A DNA stretch of 64,000 nucleotides, from positions 1,860,001-1,924,000 of the forward strand of contig OZ244928.1 in NCBI GenBank assembly GCA_965221985.1, in the 5' to 3' direction. The notes under the pieces are model-generated. The model searched no databases. It was not told the DNA's origin and saw nothing but the letters and a program-made list of their open reading frames with translations. Made by a program: the position numbers and the translations under genes. The DNA is from J054 sp965221985 (lineage in GTDB: Bacteria > Pseudomonadota > Gammaproteobacteria > Steroidobacterales > GCA-2729495). This document shows, in pieces, positions 7,257 through 15,101 of the stretch; the first letter of the stretch is position 1, and each line of letters starts with the position of its first letter.

Positions 7257-9416
7257 TTAGTAGGTGTCGTTGACCGTGTTATAGACGTTGAATTTGCCCG
7301 TGGGTGTCACCACGCGCTCACCTTTGATGACGTGCTTGAGTTCGCGCGTCTTGTCGTCCACGACCACGATGGCGGATTCCTCATCCATTCCGCTCCAAAC
7401 CGAGAACCAAACTTCGTCACCGGCCTTGTTGTATTCGGGATGCACAACGCGTTTTGCGCCCTCACCGATGCCAGCCCATTCGGCAATGGGTAGGACTTCG
7501 AAGCCGGCATCCAGATTATCAATGTCGAATACCGCGACGGACTGGCTGATGCCGGTATCCGGATTGAGCGGTGAGTCAACCCAAAGGTTTGAGGATTTCG
7601 GATGAGTCTTGACGAACAGTGATCCGCCGCCCTGACCTTTTAGGACATCAACCGCTTTCCAGGCATGTTGCGGATGACCCTCGGGATCGGTACCGATCAG
7701 CGTAATGTTGTCGTTACCTAGCGCACTAGTCACCCAAACTGGGCCAAACTTGGGGTGGTTGAAGTTAGCGCCGCGGCCAGGATGCGGAATCTTTTCCACA
7801 TCGACCATCGCTGCAAGCTTCCGATCTTTCGAGTCGATCACCGCGATTTTGTCTGATTGGTTAGCCGCTGTTAAGAAGTAACGTTTTGTCGAGTCCCAGC
7901 CGCCGTCATGCAGAAACCGGGCTGCGTCGATGGACGTCACCGCCAGGTTTTCAATATCGCTATAGTCAACTAGCAGAATCCGGCCGGTTTCTTTGACGTT
8001 GACGATGAAGTCAGGATGTTGGTGCGAGGCTACAATCGCCGCCACCCGAGGTTCGGGATGATATTCCTGTGTGTCTACCGTCATGCCCCGGGTTGAAACG
8101 ATCTTCAATGGTTCTAGCGATGCACCGTCCATGATGACGTACTGCGGGGGCCAATAGGATCCAGCAATAGCGTACTTGTCTTCGTAGCCTTTGTACTTGG
8201 ATGTTTCGACCGAGCGTGCCTCAAGACCGACACGGATTTTCGCAACCGTTTGAGGCGGATCCATATAAAGGTCGATCAAGTTGATCTTGGCGTCACGACC
8301 GATGGTATAGACGTAGCGTCCCGAGTGTGACAAGCGCGAAATATGCACGGCATAACCGGTATCGATAATGGTGTTAATTTCTTTGCTGTCGCCATCGATT
8401 AATGCGACTTCACCACTATCACGCAAGGTGACCGAGAAGACGTTATCGAGATTCAAGTCGTTCTGGGGTTTAGTGGGCCGCTTATCGACCGGCACAATGA
8501 TTTCCCAAGTGGCTTGCATTTCTTCCATGCCAAACTCAGGAGGAGTCGGCGGTTCGTGCTGAAGAAAGCGTGCCATTAGGTCAATATCTTCGTCGGTAAT
8601 TTCGCCAGAGGTGCCCCAATTAGGCATGCCCGCGGGTGAGCCGAAGCTAATCAGCGCCTTCAAGTATTCGGTACCCTTCTCTTGGGTGATATCCGTAGTT
8701 AGGGGCTTGCCTGTTGCGCCCTTGCGCAGCACACCGTGGCAGCCGGCGCAGCGCTCGAAATAAAGTTGCGTCGCGCGCGCAAATTCGGCCTCTGTGATAT
8801 CGGGCGCTCCGGGGGTGATGCGAACTTGCACATCTTCACCGAGCTGGCTTGGCGCACCCTTGTAGGCTTGTTCGACTTCTGCCGCACCCGGATGCCGTTC
8901 ACCGGCCCCCATTTTCGGGCTAAGGCCGACGGATTCGCGGTACACGGCGACCTGCTGGGCGGTAAATCCCGCTCCGCTATTGCCCCAGCTGGACTGCACA
9001 TAGGTGAGAATCGCTGCGAGATCTTCATTGCTCAAATACGCAACGGCGGGCATCACATTGTTATAGGTCTCGCCGTTGACCACGATGGGGCCGCTCAGGC
9101 CTTTGATCGTGGCCTCCAGCAGCGCTTGTGGCTTGCCTTCAATGTAGTCAGACTGCGCCAGTGGGGGAAAGGCGCCCTTTAAGCCTTCACCGTTGGCCTG
9201 ATGGCAGGCCCCGCAGTTAGCTGTATATAGGGCTTCACCCGAGCCACTGCTGGTGTCTGCCTGGGCTAATTGCATTTCCGCCTTGTGCTGCAAGGGAGCC
9301 GACTCATCAACGCCGGTGTTTTCGCTGTTGCAGGCGGCGCTGAGCAGCACAGCGAGGAGACCTAGAATGACCCGTTGTAGGGTATTTGCGGTAATTGAAA
9401 CTTGTAACGACATCAC
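7257..9416 (-). CDS. nirS: Cytochrome cd1 nitrite reductase (NirS-like) with two cytochrome c domains
   Basis: 719 residues. A signal peptide with a weak lipobox (Cys29) precedes a first cytochrome c domain (CGACH, residues 68-72; Met ligand in 'NVMPA', about 122). A second follows (CAGCH, 223-227; Met in 'GMPNW', about 264), then an eight-bladed d1 propeller from about residue 300 to the end. The propeller is very close to classical NirS: 'GYAVHISR' (His358, heme d1 ligand), 'ASHQHPDF' (His465/467) and 'PHPGRGANF' (His545) preserve the active-site histidines. NirS reduces nitrite to nitric oxide in the periplasm. Classical NirS has one cytochrome c domain, so the N-terminal one is extra and may replace a separate electron donor. 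No heme d1 synthesis gene is present in the window. It heads an operon with the porin at 5929. Confidence 0.92.
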   Translation of the reverse strand: MMSLQVSITANTLQRVILGLLAVLLSAACNSENTGVDESAPLQHKAEMQLAQADTSSGSGEALYTANCGACHQANGEGLKGAFPPLAQSDYIEGKPQALLEATIKGLSGPIVVNGETYNNVMPAVAYLSNEDLAAILTYVQSSWGNSGAGFTAQQVAVYRESVGLSPKMGAGERHPGAAEVEQAYKGAPSQLGEDVQVRITPGAPDITEAEFARATQLYFERCAGCHGVLRKGATGKPLTTDITQEKGTEYLKALISFGSPAGMPNWGTSGEITDEDIDLMARFLQHEPPTPPEFGMEEMQATWEIIVPVDKRPTKPQNDLNLDNVFSVTLRDSGEVALIDGDSKEINTIIDTGYAVHISRLSHSGRYVYTIGRDAKINLIDLYMDPPQTVAKIRVGLEARSVETSKYKGYEDKYAIAGSYWPPQYVIMDGASLEPLKIVSTRGMTVDTQEYHPEPRVAAIVASHQHPDFIVNVKETGRILLVDYSDIENLAVTSIDAARFLHDGGWDSTKRYFLTAANQSDKIAVIDSKDRKLAAMVDVEKIPHPGRGANFNHPKFGPVWVTSALGNDNITLIGTDPEGHPQHAWKAVDVLKGQGGGSLFVKTHPKSSNLWVDSPLNPDTGISQSVAVFDIDNLDAGFEVLPIAEWAGIGEGAKRVVHPEYNKAGDEVWFSVWSGMDEESAIVVVDDKTRELKHVIKGERVVTPTGKFNVYNTVNDTY

Positions 9417-10019
9417 TAACTATCCCCCGATGCGGCAATACCAAATTTGAGAAGCCATAGCTTCTATCAGTCTTTTAGTCCCATCTTTGGCTATGTTCTA
9501 TAAGGGAATGACGCAATGCTTAAAGGGCAATTTTCGGTAGAATTATTGTGATTCCATGGCGCACATTCCGCGTCAGCCGCTCGTTGATATTCGCTCGATG
9601 GACGGTATTGTTCGGTTAGTTCTTTACGCTGGCTGAGTGACCCAGTTGCGGCGACGGCTTGTGTTTAAGCAAGAATAGGCACGGGTGTATCCCAGGTCTA
9701 GTGGTTGGAATCCGGTCCGACTTGACTGTCGATGGGGGCCACATGGGTTTTCATTCAGTACCGGGAAAAGCCATTCATGGCTTGCTGCGATACCGGGCTC
9801 TCTTGATGTGACGAAAATACCCGCGTCGCCGCGCGGCGGTCCATCATAGGGGCTCCAAGTTTTGCATGGCATAGAAAGTGTGAACTGCGTCAAGTTTCGT
9901 TAGGGCTTGCGCCCTGTATAGGCTGTCCAGGAGGCTAGTTTGCTATAGCGGTCACGTCGCTCCGGTAGCCGCTTCTCACATAATTCAGCTGCCAGCAAGT
10001 TTGTCGCTGGCCTTGTGTC
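9417..10019. other. 600-base divergent intergenic region upstream of nirS-like gene
   Basis: This lies between the leftward nirS-like gene and the rightward barrel-protein gene, so it must hold promoters for both. I looked for an FNR/DNR box (TTGAT-N4-ATCAA) and saw none. A small hairpin, GAAGC-CATA-GCTTC, is at 9451-9464. A leftward open frame of 89 codons at 9624-9893 has no signal, domain or good ribosome site and is not called. Confidence 0.4.
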
Positions 10020-11150
10020 ATGTCTGAGGTGGTGGTGCTAATTTCTCTAAACTGTGGCCCCTGCGGTCGCCTATTTCAGCGGCCGTTCGTTCGAAAGGCA
10101 AAGTGGTCGCGCCCGGGCGTTTTCCAGCAGCAGTTTTTGCTTGCCGTTTTGTTGCTCTTGTGCGTGACGACAGCGCAGGCCGACTTTCGGTCGCGAGATC
10201 TACTGCCCAACGCCTGGCAAAACAATTTGCGCTTCGCAGTCGATTTATCAGTGCGCCCAATCTACGAAACGAAATCCGATGAATTTTCGCACATCGAGTT
10301 TATTGGATTTGATCTTCATAAAGTTTTTTCCGGCGCTCAGGGCGACAGTGGTACCCTGCTATTGCAGGGTTATCTCACGCGACTCAACAACCGACGTATG
10401 CGTCCTGCATTCTTTGACGACAAAAACGATTGGGAATTCGTATATCGAATTTTTAACTACAATCAAGCCCTATTGTCGCGTGGTCGTTTGAATCTCCGCG
10501 TCGGACACTTCGAGATTCCCTTTGGTCTAGAACAGCCCATCAATACCAACGGCACACTGCGTGACTACATGCATGGCCGCAACCTGGGCGTGAAGGCAGA
10601 TTGGGGTGCCACCGTTAACGGTGATTTGCCCAATTTCGAATATGAATTGGCCTGGAGTCGTGGCTCGGGGAACGAATGGGAAAATAAAGGCAGCCCAGGC
10701 GTATGGTCAGGCAGGCTGGGTTCGTCACGCGAAAATTCGGTGGTTGCCGGTTTTTCGGTGTTCGACGGTGAGGTCTATTCCGAGAGTCAACCCGATTTCA
10801 CCATTGAGCGGCGTCGAATCGGTGTCGATCTGCAGTGGTACTTCCGACGTTATGCGCTGATGGCTGAGATTGCCTACGGCGACGATGACAATCGTGACGT
10901 CCTTAATGGCTTGCTGGAGTTTGATGTCAATGCGACAGACGGTGCCTGGCTTGCATATCTGCAGCTGTTGCGTTTCTCGGTGGATACGGACCTCTACGGT
11001 TGGGAACACAATCTTAAATCGAATTTAGGCCTGCGTTACGAGCCGACCAATCGATGGACTCTTAGCGTTCAGTGGAGCAAGGACTTGCGTGCTCAGCAAG
11101 GCGCAGGAAAAACGAATGCGATCGCAGGACAGCTGCGCTATCGGTTCTAG
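10020..11150 (+). CDS. Outer-membrane beta-barrel protein
   Basis: 376 residues. The signal peptide is late: about 37 polar residues come before the hydrophobic core and the 'AQADF' cleavage site near residue 55, so the true start may lie further in, but no better start codon with a ribosome site is visible. The mature part has alternating barrel strands, 'LNLRVGHFEIPFGLEQP' typical of phosphate-selective-porin-like or OprB-like barrels, and a C-terminal 'LRYRF' ending in Phe. The gene is 12 bases ahead of the next one, so they form an operon with the sensor kinase downstream. Function beyond outer-membrane location is unknown. Confidence 0.78.
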   Translation: MSEVVVLISLNCGPCGRLFQRPFVRKAKWSRPGVFQQQFLLAVLLLLCVTTAQADFRSRDLLPNAWQNNLRFAVDLSVRPIYETKSDEFSHIEFIGFDLHKVFSGAQGDSGTLLLQGYLTRLNNRRMRPAFFDDKNDWEFVYRIFNYNQALLSRGRLNLRVGHFEIPFGLEQPINTNGTLRDYMHGRNLGVKADWGATVNGDLPNFEYELAWSRGSGNEWENKGSPGVWSGRLGSSRENSVVAGFSVFDGEVYSESQPDFTIERRRIGVDLQWYFRRYALMAEIAYGDDDNRDVLNGLLEFDVNATDGAWLAYLQLLRFSVDTDLYGWEHNLKSNLGLRYEPTNRWTLSVQWSKDLRAQQGAGKTNAIAGQLRYRF

Positions 11151-11162
11151 AGGTTTGGCACT

Positions 11163-11798
11163 ATGAGAAAAAACTTATCCATCCAATTGCTAGTAGTCTG
11201 TTGTTTACTTACAGTGATGTCCATCGCGAGCGCAGGATCGCCTTTCTGTGCGTTGCGTGATCCCAGTCATCAGCTCTATGAAATGTTCCCGGACGCCACG
11301 GCTTTTCGATCTGTAGTGCAGCTGGTGGATGACGATGTGCGGGATAAGGCAAGCCAGTCTTTACCGTTCACGATTCACAGTCGGGAGCTGGGCGAGCACA
11401 CCTTGTATGTGCCTGTTAAAGGCTCGACGCCCTTAGGATTCCTTCACGTTCGTACCGAAGCGAGTCCATGGGGTTTGGTGGAAATTGCCTGGGCTTTGAA
11501 TTCGGCTCTGCAGGTTCGTGATTTTCGTTTTCAGCGTTGCCGTGGGGCCGCCTGCGATGAAGTGTCCTCGGCAGAATTTCGTGCCCGACTGCGAGGCCGA
11601 GGTGTCGACGAACTGCGCAAACTGCTGGATAGCGAGGGCAAGCTGAGAACAAGCGGTTTGCTGGGTGCTTCGGAAGGTACGGCTTTGCACGCGGCAGTTG
11701 TGAGATCAGCGATTAAGACCATTTTCGTGACTCAATCCACTTGGGATCGCGAAGTGGCGGCTGTCCAGCGGTCTTTAGAAGTTGGTGATACCGGTTAG
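11163..11798 (+). CDS. Secreted protein, possibly FMN-binding-like
   Basis: 211 residues with a clean signal peptide (MRKNLS then hydrophobic, cleaved near SAG, about residue 25). 'HTLYVPVKG..PLGFLHVR' and 'TSGLLGASEGTALHAAV' resemble the periplasmic FMN-binding domains found in NosR/RnfG-type proteins, but the covalent flavin Thr motif (S/D-G-A-T) is not clear. GAGGTTT lies ahead of the ATG. It sits between the barrel protein and the hybrid kinase in one operon, which suggests it either feeds a signal to the kinase or works with the barrel (inference). Confidence 0.6.
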   Translation: MRKNLSIQLLVVCCLLTVMSIASAGSPFCALRDPSHQLYEMFPDATAFRSVVQLVDDDVRDKASQSLPFTIHSRELGEHTLYVPVKGSTPLGFLHVRTEASPWGLVEIAWALNSALQVRDFRFQRCRGAACDEVSSAEFRARLRGRGVDELRKLLDSEGKLRTSGLLGASEGTALHAAVVRSAIKTIFVTQSTWDREVAAVQRSLEVGDTG

Positions 11799-11824
11799 GC
11801 AGAACCGCGCCAGTACGAAACCTT

Positions 11825-14245
11825 GTGACTATTCAAAGAATCATTGCTATCCAGGCGCTGCTTGTGTTGTTGGGCGGCTTGTTGTTGGCCGTGGGATTTT
11901 TCGCCGCCTTCTTGGACGTGGGCGCGCGTCAGGCACAGGTTGCCAGTGCGGAGATCGCGGGAAATGATTTAGAGCGACTCAGCGATGCGGCGAGGAATTG
12001 GATCGTGCTGAATGATCTAGTTTACGGCAGCGGCGAAACTTACCTGGCCGAGGGGGCACAACAGGCGGGACGGCATTTGACGGTGCTGGCGAAACAGCTG
12101 AGGGTTCGGCCAGCCGCAGGTGCTTTTGGTCAAGCTCTGCAAAGCATAGCCGACATTGCCTTGAACAATGAAAAACGGCTCATGGATGCAAGTCGTGTAT
12201 CACCAAGCGACGACGGCACCAGGATAATTGCCGATTGGGATAGGGATGCCGAGCGGGTCGTTGAGCAAATCGGCGTCGTCCAGTCCGGGATGCGCGCGTC
12301 GATGGAAGAATCGATTCTGGACTACGAGAAATACCGAGTGATGGTGATGGCTATCGCTTGTCTTTGCTCCTTGGCTTTCTTGCTGGGCGTCGTGGCGAGT
12401 TGGCGATGGTTGTCTCGGATGATTGTCGAGCCCATATCCGGCTTGACCCGTGCTGCGGATCAAGCCCTACAACATGGTCAATCGTTTGAGTTTGAGATCC
12501 GCGGACCTCAAGAGGCACAAGCCCTTGCTCACAGCATGAGCGCCTTCGTGAACGAATTGGAGGCCAGGGTTAGGAGTCGAACGCGGGACTTGCAGCAGCG
12601 CGAGAAAGATCTGCTCGCGGAAATAGAGAATCGCCATGAGGCGGAGCGAAGTGCCAACGAAGCACGCGAGGCCGCAGAGGTCGCAAGTCAGGCGAAGAGT
12701 GAGTTCTTGGCTAATATGAGCCACGAAATTCGTACGCCGCTAAATGGTATTTTGGGTAGTGCGGAGCTGCTCCTACAGACCGAGCGCAACCCAGCGGATA
12801 GCTCTCGAATCAATACCCTAATAAAGTCTGGCCACCATCTTCTAGATCTCATAAACGGCATTTTGGATTTTTCCAAATTGGAAGTGGGTCGGTTGGAACT
12901 GGATGTGCGCAGTTTCGACTTGCGGGAGTTTCTCACGGATATTGCGAACCTTTTCGAGCCCCAGGCCACCGCCAATAAGCTGGGCTTCTTTATTGACGTC
13001 GATCCTGATATCCCTCGTCAGCTCATTGGCGATGAACTCAGGCTGCGTCAGATATTGACGAACTTACTAGGCAATGCATTCAAGTTCACCGCGGCAGGAG
13101 AAGTCGTCTTGCGGGTCAAACTAAACGGACTCAGCGGCGACAATGTGGTCATTCTTTGGCAGATTGCAGATACCGGTACAGGTATTTCACCCGACCACCA
13201 AGCCGTAATTTTTGAGCCATTCACGCAGGCAGACAGTTCGACGACTAGGAGATATGGTGGAACTGGCCTAGGACTGAATATATCCCGGCACCTTGCCCAA
13301 TTGATGGGTGGTAGCTTGTCCTGTGAAAGCCGTTGCGGCCAAGGTTCGGTGTTTACGGTCACTGCATGTCTGCGGCTTGATTGTAGTGATTCAAGACCCT
13401 TGTTTGATCAGCCGGCGCTGCCGGTTAGTAATGCACTGGTCATGATAAATAGCATTCGGCTGCGGGATGCAGTCATTCGCTTGCTCGTCGAAGCTGGAGT
13501 TCGGATATGCGGCTCGGAAAGCGACGCTGATGAAGCTGCGGCTTCTGCTTCTAGGCAGGGCGCGGATATAGATCTCGTACTCGCGGATGCGGAGAACGCC
13601 GCGACAGCCTTAGAGATATGTAAAGCGCTGCCAGTTTGCGAGCGACACTATATTGAAGTGCGAATCAGCGGTGGTGAGCCAGGTGTAAAGTCGCCTGAAA
13701 CGTTCATCCCCATCAGTAACCCTTTGCTTGCCGAGCAACTATTCTCTGTTTTTGAAGAATCTGGCAAGGCTGATGATCTACCGCAGGCGAAATTGATCGC
13801 GCCACCGGTCGTAAGGGCCGGTCTTGAGATTCTGGTGGCCGAAGACAATGCGGTAAATCAAGAAGTGATTCGTGCCATGTTGGAGTCCTTTGGCTGTCAC
13901 GTGACCATCGCCGCAGACGGCCTGGCAGCCCTGCAAGCGTTCTCAAAGCGGGCATTTGACTTGATATTCATGGATTGGCACATGCCCAAGATGGACGGTT
14001 TGGCAGTGACGACGAAGATTCGCGAACAGGAAGCACAGACGGGTTCTGGCCGAATTCCAATTGTCGCCTTGACTGCGAATGCCTTGGATCAGCATGCGGA
14101 ACTCTGCATATCGGCTGGCATGGACGCCTATCTCACGAAACCGGTGGCTATCAGTGCTCTTGCCGATGCTCTAAATCATTGGTGCTCAGCTTCGCGCGAG
14201 GCCGGCGATGGTGCGCGTCGTTTGCAGAGCTTGTCGGCGAATTGA
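11825..14245 (+). CDS. Hybrid sensor histidine kinase with receiver domain
   Basis: 806 residues, start GTG at 11825. TM1 is at about residues 7-30, a periplasmic sensor loop runs to about 165, and TM2 is at about 172-192. A HAMP-like linker and a coiled coil follow (to about 290), then HisKA with 'SHEIRTPLNG' (His300), HATPase with N box 'NLLGNAFKF', G1 'ADTGTGI' and G2 'GGTGLGLNI', a degenerate central receiver-like segment (about 530-650), and a C-terminal receiver with 'AEDNAVNQEV', phospho-acceptor Asp717 in 'MDWHMPKMDG', 'TAN' and 'TKP'. There is no Hpt domain, so phosphate must move to a separate Hpt protein. It is 26 bases after the secreted protein gene. The signal is unknown; the operon lies divergent from nirS. 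Confidence 0.93.
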   Translation: MTIQRIIAIQALLVLLGGLLLAVGFFAAFLDVGARQAQVASAEIAGNDLERLSDAARNWIVLNDLVYGSGETYLAEGAQQAGRHLTVLAKQLRVRPAAGAFGQALQSIADIALNNEKRLMDASRVSPSDDGTRIIADWDRDAERVVEQIGVVQSGMRASMEESILDYEKYRVMVMAIACLCSLAFLLGVVASWRWLSRMIVEPISGLTRAADQALQHGQSFEFEIRGPQEAQALAHSMSAFVNELEARVRSRTRDLQQREKDLLAEIENRHEAERSANEAREAAEVASQAKSEFLANMSHEIRTPLNGILGSAELLLQTERNPADSSRINTLIKSGHHLLDLINGILDFSKLEVGRLELDVRSFDLREFLTDIANLFEPQATANKLGFFIDVDPDIPRQLIGDELRLRQILTNLLGNAFKFTAAGEVVLRVKLNGLSGDNVVILWQIADTGTGISPDHQAVIFEPFTQADSSTTRRYGGTGLGLNISRHLAQLMGGSLSCESRCGQGSVFTVTACLRLDCSDSRPLFDQPALPVSNALVMINSIRLRDAVIRLLVEAGVRICGSESDADEAAASASRQGADIDLVLADAENAATALEICKALPVCERHYIEVRISGGEPGVKSPETFIPISNPLLAEQLFSVFEESGKADDLPQAKLIAPPVVRAGLEILVAEDNAVNQEVIRAMLESFGCHVTIAADGLAALQAFSKRAFDLIFMDWHMPKMDGLAVTTKIREQEAQTGSGRIPIVALTANALDQHAELCISAGMDAYLTKPVAISALADALNHWCSASREAGDGARRLQSLSAN

Positions 14246-14340
14246 TCTGTAAGCAATGGATTGTTACCGATTCTTCGTTAGAGCTCGTGCACTTCGTTGA
14301 AACTGGCAAATAGCGCTCCCTGGCAAGCTTCTTAGCTGCC

Positions 14341-14820
14341 TTAGTGACCGATCAGCAAGCTTTGATCGATGGGAACATAACGGCTGGCCTCTCTAATCAA
14401 GAACAGAGAGGTTAGTTCTGGCACGCCGTAGACTTCAGATCGGGTTTTAAAGCGCTGTCGAATACGTTGCAACAGCAGGTCGAAATCACCATCCCCAGAA
14501 GCGAGTACCACGGTATCGCAGTGCGCGGCTGCCTCATAAACATCCAACGCAATTCCAACGTCCCAGTCAGCCTTTTTAGTGCCGTCCTGCCGTTTCAGCA
14601 CTGGCTTTAGCTTTACCGTGAAACCGATGGCCCGGAGAATATTCTGGAATTGTTGTTGCTTTTCATCGCTACGGTCTGTTGCGTAGGCGAAAGCACTAAC
14701 CACGTCTCGATCTCTTGTCGCCTTCGCCCAGAATTTGTTGTAGTCGAAATTCGCCTGATAGGTTTGTCGACAGGTGTAGTAGATGTTTTGTACATCGACA
14801 AAGATGCTGATTTTTTCCAA
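14341..14820 (-). CDS. NYN-domain (LabA/DUF88-type) protein, putative RNase
   Basis: 159 residues. 'IFVDVQNIYY' at the N-terminus and 'VVLASGDGDFDLLLQ' near residue 105-119 carry the acidic residues of the PIN-like NYN nuclease fold, so it may be a metal-dependent RNase in the cytoplasm. It is the last gene of the leftward copA-copZ run, starting 21 bases after the copZ-like stop. The link with copper is positional only. Confidence 0.85.
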   Translation of the reverse strand: MEKISIFVDVQNIYYTCRQTYQANFDYNKFWAKATRDRDVVSAFAYATDRSDEKQQQFQNILRAIGFTVKLKPVLKRQDGTKKADWDVGIALDVYEAAAHCDTVVLASGDGDFDLLLQRIRQRFKTRSEVYGVPELTSLFLIREASRYVPIDQSLLIGH

Positions 14821-14841
14821 GGGGCGTGGTGTGTTTGTCAG

Positions 14842-15051
14842 CTAAGCCGCAACGTCAAATCCCGCATCCTCGATGGCTTTGACCAAGCCATCGCGTTGAA
14901 TAACTCCGGCATCGAATTCAATGCTGACCATTTTGGAATCTAGGTCAGCTTCCGCCTTGCTAACCCCGTCTCGATTGCTCAGTGCATTTTGAATGCTTTT
15001 TACGCAGCCGCCGCAGGTCATCCCGTCGACTTTAAGTTTTACTTGTTCCAT
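14842..15051 (-). CDS. copZ: CopZ-like heavy-metal-associated chaperone
   Basis: 69 residues, a single HMA domain with 'GMTCGGC' near residues 10-16 whose two Cys bind Cu(I). Proteins of this size carry copper in the cytoplasm and hand it to the ATPase. It lies 50 bases downstream of copA on the same strand, supporting a common transcript. Confidence 0.9.
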   Translation of the reverse strand: MEQVKLKVDGMTCGGCVKSIQNALSNRDGVSKAEADLDSKMVSIEFDAGVIQRDGLVKAIEDAGFDVAA

Positions 15052-15101
15052 TGCCTATCTCCTACTGGGCGTAGATCACTTATGGTCATTGCCACATTGA
15101 G

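Noticed and set aside
9681..9730. Short GGTTGGAATCC-like string resembling a tRNA T-arm
   Set aside because: No matching acceptor, D-arm or anticodon arm surrounds it.
9624..9893. Leftward 89-codon open frame between nirS and the barrel gene
   Set aside because: No signal, domain, ribosome site or operon partner; composition looks like translated non-coding DNA.
9417..10019. Possible FNR/DNR box for nirS
   Set aside because: No TTGAT-N4-ATCAA or close variant was found in the divergent region by eye.
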